A stretch of 64,000 nt of DNA from Erythroxylum novogranatense (lineage: Eukaryota; Streptophyta; Magnoliopsida; Malpighiales; Erythroxylaceae). The notes under the pieces were generated by a model, which saw only the letters and a list, made by a program, of their open reading frames with translations, did no database searches and was not told the DNA's origin. Both the position numbers and the translations under genes were made by a program. This document shows, piece after piece, positions 23,391 through 34,683 of this stretch. The stretch's first letter is position 1. Each line of letters starts with the position of its first letter. Where the stretch lies: assembly GCA_029891385.1 (NCBI GenBank), contig CM057228.1, positions 69,207,523 to 69,271,522 on the forward strand, read 5' to 3'.

Positions 23391-24700
23391 TCATCTTGAT
23401 TCCTCTTCCTTATTGGGTTGAGAGCTATCATCGAACTTAACGTGAATAGTTTCTTCAACGATCTTTGAGGTGAGGTTGAAGACTCTAAATGCCTTTGAAG
23501 TGAGAGAATAGCCTAGAAAAATTCCTGAAAGTGTCTTCGCATCAAATTTGTCCAGAGCTTCCTTTGTGTTCAGAAAAGTGCACTTGCAGCCAAAAGGATG
23601 GAAATAAGAAATGTTTGGTCTCCTTCCATTCCACAACTCATAGGGAGTTTTCTTGACATTGGTCGCGTGAAGACTCTATTACGAATGTAGCATCTCAGAT
23701 TGATGACTTTCGCCTTGAAGTATTTAGGAAGATTCATCTCGCTGACATTGTTCTTGCCATCTCTTGAATCGCCCTATTCTTCCTCTCAACAACTCCATTC
23801 TCTTTGTGGAGTCCTTGGGCGAAGAAGTTATGAAAAATTCCTTTTTCTTCGCAGAATACTCTGAACTTCTCATTTTCAAATTCTCCTCCATGATCACTCC
23901 TTATGCTTGCTATAGACATTCCTCTTTCATTTTGTAATCTCATGGAAAGGTTTCTAAAACACTTGAAAGACTCATCTTTATGTGATAGAAAAGTATCCAA
24001 CAAAACCTTGTAAAATCATCAACAATCACAAGTCCATACTTCTTTCCACCAAGACTTATTGTTCTTGTTGGACCAAATAAGTCCATATGTAACAACTCAA
24101 GTGGTCTAGAAGTAGTTATGAAATGTTTTGAAGAAAGAGGTTTTAACTTGTTTCCCTTTCTGACAACTTTCACAAAAGAAATCTTTGTCAAAACGAATTT
24201 GTGGCAAACCTTTTACCAAATCATGTTTCAAAAGTTTTGAAATATGTTTAAAACTGACATGACCTAGTTTTTTATGCAGATCAGTCTTTCATCTTCAGTA
24301 GATAAAAAACATGAAATATTTTGAGACTGAAAAACGTCTAAATCAATTTTATAAAGATTGTTTCGTCTTTTGGCTGAAAAGAAGATGGAACCATCTTTGT
24401 TTCTGACTTCACAAAATTTTTGATTAAAAGAAACTTCAAAACCAGAATCACGTAATTGACTAATACTTATCAAGTTATGCTTTAAACCATCAACTAGTAA
24501 TACGTTATTAATGCATGCATGAGAATTCTTACCAATCTTACCAAACCCGATTATCTTTCCTTGTTGGTTGTCTCCAAAAGTTCTGATCCTCCTTTCTTGA
24601 TCAAGATCTAGGAACATAGACTTGTTTCCGTTATGTGACGCGAGCATCCCCGTCCATATACCAATGGTGCTTCTTTGGTTCTTCCAACGAAGGATTTCGT
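23391..24700 (-). pseudogene. Sire-B integrase and protease region, broken
   Basis: Pre-integrase sequence (ASHNGNKSMFLDL...GKIGKNSHACINNVLLVDGLKHNLISISQL) is at 24264-24647. The catalytic core LLHMDLFGP (first aspartate) is at 23940-24191. SIRSDHGGEFENEKF (second aspartate) and NGVVERKNRAIQEMARTM (glutamate) are at 23734-24003. The C-terminal part (MWNGRRPNISYFHPFGCKC...GIFLGYS) is at 23391-23636. All catalytic residues can be seen, but in different frames. Confidence 0.88.
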
Positions 24701-26320
24701 GGGAGATATTATTTTATTTTTAGGTACCCAGATTCTCTTGGGTCCTTTAGGGTTAATACGATGTAATGAATGATAATGATGTGTAGAATGATAATGTTGA
24801 TGACCTTTCGAAAATCGATTGATATCTTTTCTTTTTTTTGAGCAACCGATTTTACTACGTAATGTGGGGCTTATTTTTAGTAAACCCTAATCCGCTTTTA
24901 TCCCTCGGATATCAGTATTCTCCTATCATTTCATTCATCTTTTTGTACTATCGTAAATTTAGCTAGATCAATTGAGAGATTATTAATTCTCGTTTCAATT
25001 GATTAATCTCTTCAGATCTATCTACAACTTTGTTGTTATTCAATTCCTCAACTTGCTTTCTCAAACTTATATTCTCACTCTATCTCATGAGTATGTTTGA
25101 GGTTTTCTACATATTTCTTCTTCAACAACTTGTCTTTGTTTCATAATAGCATGAGAATCCTCTAACAATTACGAATATGCATCTTGTATATCATTATAGC
25201 TGGAAGTTACCTCCTCATCACTTTCTTCTTCACTACGGACATATGTTAGCATGTTTCGACGCCAGAACTTGTATTTGATTACGATGAATCCAGATCTTCC
25301 CACGTTGCCATCATGCTTTTCTTGTTATCTCTACTCCTTACGGGTTGTCTTTTCAACATTGGACACTCGGACTTGTAATGTCCGGCTTCTTGCATTCATA
25401 ACGGTAATGGATGCTTTATCGACTTTTCATCGTCTTTGCATTGTTCCTTCTAAATGTTGAATTTCCTTTGGACTTCTTTTTCCACATTCTTTTTATCTTT
25501 CTTGAAATGAAAGATAGCTCATCGCCTTCATCACTTGATTCAGATTACGACTTCTGGAATCATCATCCTTTGCTTCTTCAATCTTTAACGCCTTTGATGT
25601 ATTCCTTTTGTTTTCTTCTTCGGATTTTGTGATTCTTTTAACTTGCTTTGAGCGCTATGGACTTCTCCTTTTGGGCTTATCTTCCGCATCAAGCTCTACT
25701 TGTAACTTCAACGATCCAAGCAATTCATCAAGCTTCAAGACGCTTAGGTCTTTGGCTTCTTGTCAATAGATTACTTTGGGTCTCCATCTTTTGGGCAGAC
25801 TCCTCAAAATCTTTCGAACATGGTCTTGACTGTTATGCGTTTTCCAAGAGCTTTTAGCCCATTAACAATTGTTTGGAATCTTCCAAACATTTGATCAATG
25901 GTCTCTTCTTCTTTCATCTTGAATAACTCGATCGATGCACCAAAATACTTATCTTGGACTCCTTCACTTGATTTGTTCCTTCATGTGCAATTGATAATGT
26001 ATCCCACATTTCTTTGGCGAGATCGCATCCATGCACTTTGTCATACTCGCTTCGCTCAATGCACAACTCAAGAAAAATTTCGCTTTGGAGTTTAGTTGAA
26101 ATCTTGCTTTCGCTTCACGGTGTCCATCTTTCTCGTGGAATTGGATTTTATCATCATCTTGGTGTGTAAGGTCCATTCTCGATGATGTCCCAAAGGTCAA
26201 TGTGAGTAGACTCGATAAACAATCTCATCCGATCCTTCCAATAGTGGTAGTCTTCACCATTGAATCTTTGGAGGTCCGTGATTGAGGCTCCTTCGCAATA
26301 TACGTGTGTGATTCCACCAT
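24701..26320 (-). pseudogene. Sire-B gag, broken
   Basis: The gag start is the methionine codon at 26318-26320, reading MVESHTYIAKE as in Sire-D (MAESHIYIAKG). The part HREAKARFQLNSKAKFFLSCALSEASMTK at about 25990-26130 corresponds to QFNSKAKFFLTCALSRSEYDK of Sire-D. The zinc knuckle region near 25330-25400 is damaged by indels. The 24701-25230 stretch matches the acidic and coiled-coil part after the knuckle. No product can be made from this reading. Confidence 0.8.
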
Positions 26321-26362
26321 TTTCTTTAGTTCACACTTTATTAGAGTGATTCTTGAACACCT

Positions 26363-26374
26363 TGCTCGATACCA
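26363..26374 (-). other. Sire-B primer-binding site, variant
   Basis: The minus strand reads TGGTATCGAGCA two bases after the 5' LTR. The usual copia site is TGGTATCAGAGC; here the CAG is reduced to CG. Sire-D has TGGTATCAAAGC (56166-56177). Confidence 0.8.
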
Positions 26375-26376
26375 AT

Positions 26377-27384
26377 TGAAGTAAATCACACGTTAATATA
26401 TTGAGTAATAATATGACCAAGATACACAAGAAGGGGGTTGAATTGTGATAAACTTTTCTTTAATCCTTCAATAACAATTGCTTGTTCTTTCGAAAACTTA
26501 TCGTAAATCAATTCTTAACTAGTTTGAAAAACTTTGTTAATAATGAAAACTACGATTTAAGAAAAGTAAGAGTTAGAGAGAAACACAGCAATTTTATCCT
26601 GTTTCACCCCAAACAGTGGGCTACGCCCCGATCCTCGATATTCTTCCGAGATTTTCACTATCTCCAAACTGATTATAAGTATTCTTTAGGCGAGCCTCTT
26701 CGGTCTCTTAATGTAAGTATTCTTTTACTCTTAGCCTCTTCAGTTATCTCAGTAGCACTTTTTCAAAAATGAAAAACTGATAAAGAGCTTTTACAAAAGA
26801 GTTGCTCTTCACAATATACACTCGAAAATAGTTCGCAAATTTTCTCAGATAGACAGATATTGAATACGCAGAGTTTCATTCACTTTTTCCAAAAGTTATT
26901 TCTTCTTCAATCTCGACTCTTATTTATAGTCGGAACTTCAACTGTTTCTTGACTATCTGCTTCTTGAATCTTTGAAGAACGGTTATTCAGCTTTAGCTCA
27001 TAACCGCCTTAAAGCGATGTTTCTTTCTTCCATCTTATTTTCGTATTGCCTCGCTTTTTGTCTTCGTAAAGCTTAAATGCGCTTTTGTATCGCCCGCTTT
27101 TCTTCCGTCTTTTTTTCTTTAAATCGCTTTTGTATCGCCCGCTTTTTCTTCCGTCTATTTTCTTTAAATTCGCCTTTTGTATCGCCTTTTCCTTCCGCCT
27201 GCTTTTTCTTTCATCTTCTTTTGTATCGTCTGTTTTTCTTCCGCCTGCATTTTCTTTAAATGCCTTTTGTATCGTCTGCCTTTTCCTTCCGCTCTGCTTT
27301 TTCTTTAAATCGCTTTTGTTTCGTATATTTCTCTTTGTTTATTATCAAAATTATTTAATACGTGAAGTCTGGTTTGACTTAACA
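26377..27384 (-). repeat. Sire-B 5' LTR
   Basis: 1008 bp, same termini as the copy at 17663. A TATA box CTATAAATA on the minus strand is at 26921-26929. The pyrimidine-rich repeat zone is at 27085-27330. Confidence 0.93.
26921..26929 (-). promoter_or_regulatory. TATA box of the Sire-B 5' LTR
   Basis: CTATAAATA on the minus strand, preserved at the same place in all four Sire-B and Sire-D LTRs (18209, 26921, 45584, 56736), which supports it as the promoter. Confidence 0.65.
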
Positions 27385-27389
27385 CTTGT

Positions 27390-28250
27390 TCCTTTGAAAG
27401 TTTGATTCCATATCTAGTAGGAGTAAAACCCCTCTTGGAATCTTACATGGCGAACTTATTGAGCATATTCTCAATGTAGGTTAGTTGAGACAAAACTATC
27501 TGCTTGTTCTTTCGATCCCTTATAAGTTTGATCCCTAGAACATAGGTAGTCTCTCCCAAATCCTTCATTGAAAACTGTTAATTCAGCCATCCCTTAACCG
27601 CAGATAACATTCCCACATCATTCCCAATGAGCAGAATGTCATCAACATACATGATTAGGAAAGTAACCTTACCTTCTTTTATTCTTTTATAAATACAAGG
27701 CTCATCTAGGTTTTGTATGAACCCATAGGTTTTGATAGCCTTATCAAACCTAATGTTCCAAGACCTAGATGCTTGCTTAAGTCCATAAATGGACCTTTGC
27801 AACTTGCAAACCTTATGCTCATTACCTAACTCAATGAATCCTTCTGGTTGGGCCATATAAATGGTCTCCTCAAGATCCCCATTAAGAAATGCGGTCTTGA
27901 CATCCATTTGCCATATTTCATAATCAAAATAGGTTGCTATGGCCAAAAGAATCCTGATGGACTTAAGCATGGCAACCGAAGAAAAAGTCTCCTCATAGTC
28001 TATACCCTCCTTTTGAGTATAGCCTTTAGCTACCAATCTAGATTTAAAGGTCTCTACCTTTCCATCCGATCCCCTTTTCCTTTTGTAGATCCATTTAGAC
28101 CCTATGACTTTTAGACCTGGTGGTAGATCTACAAGGACCTAGACTTCATTAGTATACATAGAATCTATTTCTGATTCCATCGCCTTGAGCCATTTTCCTG
28201 CATCAACATCATTAATAGCCTGTGTATACGTAATGGGATCTATTTATTCT
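27390..28250 (-). pseudogene. Copia-2 reverse transcriptase, main part
   Basis: Open at 27578-28036: MVAKGYTQKEGIDYEETFSS, then QMDVKTAFLNGDLEETIYM (first catalytic aspartate in the MDVKTAFLNG motif), SIYGLKQASRSWN and the catalytic YVDD at 27638-27649 in FLIMYVDDILLIGND. The preceding WIYKRKRGSDGKVETFKSRL lies at about 28035-28110. In-frame stops after VKGWLN and at the tryptophan of NEVWVL break it. The reading continues left to 27390, where Sire-B interrupts it (CTTGT duplication at 27385-27389). Confidence 0.92.
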
Positions 28251-29340
28251 TAGTCCGAGATGGCAATTAAGCCTTCTCCTAAACCCAGATACCTATCTGG
28301 CTATCTCACAACCCTCTCATTATGTCTAGGCACACCTTGATGTTCAGGTTGCACTTCTGATTCAACTTTTGAATCCATTTCGGCATCTTGTTCTGTCATA
28401 TCCAAAACAACTCTTGGTTTGGATGAAATAGCTAACTCCTTTAGTACTACTTCACTTCTTCCTTTGTGATTTTTCACAAACTCTTCCTCTAAGAAGGTTG
28501 CATTTGTCGACACAAATACCTTCTTATCATGAGGACTATAAAAATAGTGCCCTCGAGTTCCCGTAGGATATCCTACAAACAAACATACTTCTGACCTTGG
28601 CTTCATCTTTGTGGATTCAGGCTTTAGAACATGGGCTGGGCAGCCCCAAGTCCTCAAATGCCTTAATGAAGGCACTCGGCTAGTCCACAACTCCCTAGGT
28701 GTTTTAGGCACCGATTTGGACGGAGCAAAGTTAAGAAGATATGTTGCCGTTTGTATAGCATATCCCCAGAACTATTCTGGAAGGCTAGCGTAGGACATCA
28801 TTGATCTTACCATTTCTAATAGAGTTCTATTTCTCCTCTCTGCTACACCATTCTGTTGAGGTGTACGAGGAGTTGACAAATTGGAAACAATTCCATTGTC
28901 AATTAAATATTGCTAGAACTCTCCAGATAAATACTCACCACCTTGATCTGATTGAAGCTGTTTTAATGGCTTGCCAAGTTGCTTCTCAGCTTCAGCTTTG
29001 AATTCTTTGAACTTTTCAAAAGATTCACTCTTTTTATGGATCAAATACAAACAGCCATGTCTTGAGTAATCATCTATAAAAATTATGAAATATTCATAAC
29101 CTCCTCTAGCTTGTACATTTATGGGCCCATACACATCAGTATGTACCAGGTCTAATGTGGATTCAGATCTGTTTCCTTTAGAAGGAAATGAGGCTTTAGT
29201 CATTTTTCCTTCAATAAAAGATTCACAGGTAGGTAATGGATCATTATCCAAGCCCATAAGGATCCCATCCTTTACCAGCCTGTCAAGTCTTTTCTGATTG
29301 ATATGACGCATTCTTAAGTGCCACAGATACTTTGAATTAA
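28251..29340 (-). pseudogene. Copia-2 integrase
   Basis: The zinc-binding pre-integrase part YLWHLRMRHINQKRLDRL and CESFIEGKMTKASF is followed by LVHTDVYGPINVQARGG (first aspartate), FIIFIDDYSRHGCLYL and LQSDQGGEYLSGEF (second aspartate), at 28913-29340. The third catalytic residue lies in QQNGVAERRNRTLLEMVRSM near 28800-28870, after a stop. The C-terminal part (ELWTSRVPSLRHLRTWGCPAHVL...CLFVGYPTGTRG) is at 28301-28711. The long frame at 28913-29431 continues 31 codons into the Gypsy-C LTR; those residues are not integrase. Confidence 0.92.
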
Positions 29341-29935
29341 TATAGCATCCCACTCCCGCAAGACCCGAACCCGATATCGACGGTGATTTCCGAGCTCGTG
29401 ACCCGCAAGGGTGGCATGCTAGAACACTCAATTAGTCAATAATTGGTACCATTTATCTTTTTTTTTTGACTAAAAGAACCATTAACAAATGCCGAAGTCC
29501 ATTTTCAATTTGGGCCAAATCAATTCACAAGTTGATAAAACATTGTTTTCAACACATTGCGATCAATACTTTGTCACTAGTCGGATAGGGGTCCAATTCC
29601 ATTTCTAATGCATTTCTATTGCAATCCCCTTTCACTTTGAGCCATTGGGGCTCATTTCAATGCACAAAACACTCACAAACCCTTACAATTGATACATATT
29701 GACATACACAAGAATATTCATATTTAATTAATCCCATTTACTCAGCTTCCCATATTTCAGCACTTATTACAAACTGAAATGTTCAATTATACATTGCATA
29801 AAAATCGCAGAATACACTTCATACAAAAATCCTAATGCGCATACCTAGGCCGATCCCAACCTCTAATTTTGCGGAAGGCCTACTCCCGTTGCATAATGGG
29901 GTAATCTTCTGAAACCTGAAAAATAGATGCAAATT

Positions 29936-29986
29936 TTGGGTGAGTTTTGCGAACTCAGTGAGTGACCATCATTGATGGTTCACCCA
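29936..29986. promoter_or_regulatory. Conserved foldable block, Gypsy-C 3' LTR copy
   Basis: TGGGT (29937-29941) pairs with ACCCA (29982-29986). Between them are hairpin TGAGTT/AACTCA (29941-29946 and 29952-29957) and hairpin ACCATC/GATGGT around 29965-29979. The same layout occurs in the other Gypsy-C LTR and in LTR-E and LTR-H. Whether it acts as RNA or DNA is unknown. Confidence 0.6.
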
Positions 29987-30544
29987 GTCACACAATATAT
30001 AAATACATTCCCATATCAATACAAGTAAGTCAGTCCCATTCAATACGAGTAAGTCATTCCCATTCAATACAATTTCATATGTCCCATTCCATACCATTTC
30101 ATATTCCCATTCAATGCAAATTCATATTCCGATATACACATAGATCAATGCACATTTCAATAAATCAAGCACATTTAACAAAATGCATCTGAAATGCTTA
30201 TGAAACCCCTTTCTCAGTTATTACATTGTTGGCCGAGTGCCTGTACTGTCTCGTATCAATGGATATCGGGCCCATTAATCGTTGAGCCATTGGCTCTTGA
30301 GCTCGAGGCTCGTTTTCATTCGTTGAGCTTTAAGTTCTAGAGGTGGCAACTCAGGTCCAACTTCCATTATCCATTTATGCATTCATGAATGGAATGCATA
30401 GAACACAATATATCATGTCAATTTCATTCAATTCCAGTAAACCAATCCCATACAAAACAATCAAGTCAATCATATTATGCATACATATGTACATAAGACT
30501 CAATCTCCAGTTATTTAGTTCTTTGTTGTGATCGGGTGTCTAAA

Positions 30545-30682
30545 CTGTCCCATATAGAGCTCATTGTCGTTGAGCTTGTAGTTCTAATAACTGTCCCATG
30601 TAGGGCTCATTGTCGTTGATCTTGTAGCTCTAATAACTATCCCATATAGGGCTCATTGTCGTTGAGCTTGAGGCTCTGAATC
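30545..30682. repeat. 46-bp tandem repeat, three copies
   Basis: Copies start at 30545, 30591 and 30637, each of the form CTGTCCCATATAGAGCTCATT followed by GTCGTTGAGCTTGTAGCTC. The other LTR has the same three at 38330, 38376 and 38422, so the repeat predates the insertion. Confidence 0.92.
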
Positions 30683-33653
30683 AATATCTGAGCACGAAGC
30701 TCTTTTCACTCGGTGAGCTTTAAACTCTAATCATTGACTACTCTGGTCACAACTCCCATTATATTTCATTTAGTCATGCATTAAAATGCATTGCTCATAT
30801 TCGCATAAACTTAATAAATCATGACCACTTATCATCGGATCGTAGTCCGGCATTCAACAACTAGTTGAGAATTCACATTTCATCCATATGCAAATTATCT
30901 ATATGCAATTATACATTCAAACCATTTAATAATCACATCATGTACACTTAGTTCATCCAATTCAGAATCAAGGAGCACTTCAATAACGCAATTCCCAGTA
31001 CACAATCAATCATCGGACCTCCTGTCCGGAACCCATATTCAATTTCAAGCAATATTACCATTCAACAATTAATCAATGTATGAATTTCATTCAATTGTAA
31101 CTGAACCAAGTAAACCATAAAAATAAGACCATCTAGGTCTACTCACAGTACGCTCTAGATTAGCATGAGCTTTTATGATCCGAAGCGTCTGATTGTGGAC
31201 GCTCGTCTCAGATCATTCATATGTCAAACACAATTTGCACACACATTAATAAAGGTACAATCATATAGCCATCCCATTTTCACATATGTATATGTGCAAT
31301 ATATAATGCATGCTCAATGACAATTCCGGGTATATGCTTTACATCGACCGATTATCCATTCTCAAATCATAATTCAATTTGTCTACTTGCATATGATCAT
31401 TTTTAATTATCCATTCAAATTTGACTCTTTAAGAGTCTAGCAAAAACCATACACTTGCATCTCATTTGATAACATAACTCAATTTACCGTCATTTCATTT
31501 CTAACCTTGTATGATCTCCTCATATCCAATTCCCTATCATAATAAATCACTTAGTACCATTTACTAACTTCCTTGAACAATATCACAAGCATGTAAACAA
31601 TTCCATTCCCATTTACATATGCATTTGACACTTTTGATCCTACCCATTCATTCAACAAGTTTTAACCTTCGATTTCGCTTTAAACCTTTCATACATTAGT
31701 CCCATACACTAAGGATCATTCTAGGTTCACTTTAAAACCCATTTGAGGCTTAATTTATATCCTTTGTCCAGTGAATGTCCGTTAAACGGACTTGCATGTC
31801 CGTTTACCGGACTGCTACAGGTCACCTATACCACTTTAAAAATTTGACCCTCAAAACGTCCGAATTTCGAAATTTTTCCTGAAATAGAAGTTGTAGATCT
31901 TGAAGTCTAATATCAAATCCATATAAAGATTATCTCATTTCGAGTTCTACACAAAGAGTTATGCCCCTTGCACTAAACCATGTTCAATTTAGTTTTCATG
32001 AACTTCCAGATTTCAACTCTTCACTCTCAATACTCAATTCCTCATGCTTAACCAATTATTTCTAATGCAATACCCATCAATTATCCATTCTTATAACTCA
32101 ATGTTAATTCAATATCATCCATAACCAAGATAGGGTCCATTATTGATCATAAACACTTGAAAAGCAACACAATCATAGACATTCATTCATAACAATATCA
32201 ACATCCCATAGCCTAACTTCATGCCATCATTTGGAATCTTTCAAGACAAAATTCACAATCAATAACTTCATAAGATTTGTAGCCAAATGCCTCTAGTTTC
32301 ATTCAAGACAAATCTCAACTCCTCTAGACAATTATACAAACAATTATGCCTATCCAAGTAGAGCACACTCCCAAGATCAAGCCATTTCAAATTTCCAGAT
32401 TTTCCATAAGTTCATTCTTACCATTTAACTCATTCAATTCCTCCTATGCCTAGATCAGCACCTCTATTGGAATTTTTCATCAGTCTCTACCTCATTCAAT
32501 TCAATACCTCATTCACAACAAATCAAGAGCTACAGTTTACCATTATCCCAAAACAGGGCATAAAATAATATCCAAGTATAAAACCATTCTACATTCGTTC
32601 ATGCATCTCTTTGAAAACCCATTCATCTCTAAGCCCTTCCATACCATTACATGTAAGTATCACTCATTCTACACATACATAATAAGAGAAGAACACACTT
32701 CATCATCATCCATAACACAAACATAACCCTTGCACGAATCAATTCGACACACTCTAGTTTAAGCATCATGCAAGCTTAAAATAACCATGCTTATAACATT
32801 AAAACCATAACTTACTTGATTTTCCTGCAATTTCTTCAAAGTCACCAAGAAACCCTAACTTTCTCATCTCCAAAATCTTCATCTTCTAGGAGGTTAAGCT
32901 AGGTTTTTCTTAGCTCAACTCGAAGAGACAACAAAGAGGGGGCAAAAGTAGAAGATGAAGCAAAGTTTCCAAGCATCAAAGCACCAAAGCATGAAGGAGG
33001 AGAAGAGGGGGATGGGAGGTCACGAAAATATAAGAGACGAGAGCAAAAACAAGTCACCAAATGGTCCTCCCAAGGAGAAAGTGTCGTGAGAGAGAGTAGG
33101 GGAAGCTTTAATGAAGCTTAGATATTTTAAATACTAGGCTAAAACAATGCCATATGGCATAACCCTAAGCCTCCACTTGACATTTCCTCCTAACTCATCA
33201 ATCTCATCAATTTCAAACCCAATTCCCACTAATTTATATTTGTCCATAATTCCTATAGCCACATATCCATCCAAAATCCCAGTATTTAACAATTAGTTCT
33301 ACTGCCAATTATTGATCGATCTGCCACTCGACATTTTTCCTAGTCCAAAATTTCCCCCAAAAAATTCTAGGAAAATTTCCTAAAATTTTCCAAAAATGCC
33401 AAATCACTAATTTCACTATCCATAATAATTTTCGATAACCCCAACTCAAAATTCTCAAAACAATCCCATGCATTACCAATTATACCCGAAAAATGTCAAT
33501 TGAGTGTATGATCAATAATTTTAATGTGTGCAATCATCCAATTTATAAATGAATATCCAAATATGATGCATTTTTATCAAAAAATCACTTAAGGCCACAT
33601 GTACCAAATTTAAAATGGTCAAAATCGCAATTTACCAAAGTGGCCCCAAACAT

Positions 33654-33811
33654 GTCCGTTAAATGGACACAGACTCGCTAAGCAACCCAAAATCACCCGA
33701 GAGTGTCCGTTAAACGGACTTCCCTGTCCGTTAACGGACATGAAACCACCAAGCGCTCCACTTTCTCCCGAGAAGGTCCGTTAAACAGACCTGCATGTCC
33801 GTTTGATGGAC
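33654..33811. repeat. Array of five GTCCGTTAAACGGAC palindromes, 3' LTR
   Basis: Copies are at 33654-33668, 33705-33719, 33726-33739 (a perfect 14-bp palindrome GTCCGTTAACGGAC), 33776-33790 and 33797-33811. Two more are at 31777-31791 and 31798-31812. Paired and single copies alternate, 6-37 bp apart. Confidence 0.9.
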
Positions 33812-33994
33812 ATTAGCCTTCCAACCAACATTCTTCAAAGATTTTTTTCTGAGTTTCTAACCCTCATTAATCATCAAACACTTCAAACAAAACACATTCA
33901 TAACCATTTCCTCTAATTTCATTTAAACCAAGCCCCATAGCTCACATGCACCAAATTTTAGGGTTCTAACTCGAAGTAGGGGCGGGATGTTACA

Positions 33995-34010
33995 ATTCTT
34001 CCCTCCTTAA
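33995..34010 (-). other. Gypsy-C polypurine tract
   Basis: The minus strand reads TTAAGGAGGGAAGAAT directly before the 3' LTR, the expected plus-strand primer. Confidence 0.72.
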
Positions 34011-34652
34011 GAAATATCGTCCTCAAAATTTACATTCGTCAATCACCTCTCAGTGTCCCATTCAACTTAACCATTCAAATTAATTTCTCCCCATTGACCA
34101 CTGTTTATGAAATCAATCAATTCTGTGCCCAATTCGTCAAATATCACAATATTTAACTGTTTCCTCAATATAGATTTTCGATTGCCCATAATGTCCCTTC
34201 CAGTATTAATAACTCATGCGATGAATCATCAAGATATTGCTTAACATATCCATGTGACTCGGGTGACTCTGAACATTTTTCATTAGTCGGTCACACTAAC
34301 GAATAATAAGTTCATACAGAACAAATCGTATCAATCACACCTTGACAGGGTGGTACTCTTAGGGACAGCTCATCTGTCACTTGCCAATTCACATCTTATT
34401 ACACTCAAAAGTTCTATACATTAATTCACAACACTAGCTCATTTGCTCTATCAAACCCAATAATTAATGGCACCACATTCACTGTACCTATAATGCCTCC
34501 AATCTTTTAATACGTTTACTATAGCAATAGGTGTTGAGGCTTTCATTGTCACTGTAAAAGCTCATGTCATTATCTATAAAATTTCCAAATCCCAATGACA
34601 AGATCAACATTAATACCCGAAATTCCCTTTTCCAAACATCCACTTATGATTT

Positions 34653-34683
<31 letters not shown>

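Larger units (their letters stand above)
17663..27384 (-). mobile_element. Sire-B: Sirevirus-like copia element in Copia-2
   Basis: A 9722-bp element with LTRs of 1002 and 1008 bp, ends TGAAGTAAATC and TTGACTTAACA, and a perfect 5-bp target-site duplication CTTGT (17658-17662 and 27385-27389). From right to left it holds a primer-binding site, gag, protease/integrase, reverse transcriptase, RNase H and an extra 3' coding region. It is related to Sire-D, with clear alignment of coding parts. The two LTRs are very alike, but both they and the coding region are full of small indels, many at CAG or CTG. Assignment to the SIRE/Maximus clade rests on the gag pattern and the extra ORF. Confidence 0.93.
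29341..33994 (-). repeat. Gypsy-C 3' LTR
   Basis: 4654 bp. It contains a three-way-junction-capable block (29936-29986), a 46-bp tandem repeat (30545-30682) and seven copies of the palindrome GTCCGTTAAACGGAC or variants (31777-31812 and 33654-33811). It differs from the other LTR by many scattered substitutions and lacks about 110 bp near 30007. The frames inside are repeat-derived and not genes. Confidence 0.95.

Noticed and set aside
30545..30682. CRISPR-like array
   Set aside because: Three 46-bp units directly adjoining without unique spacers, inside a plant LTR; a simple tandem repeat.
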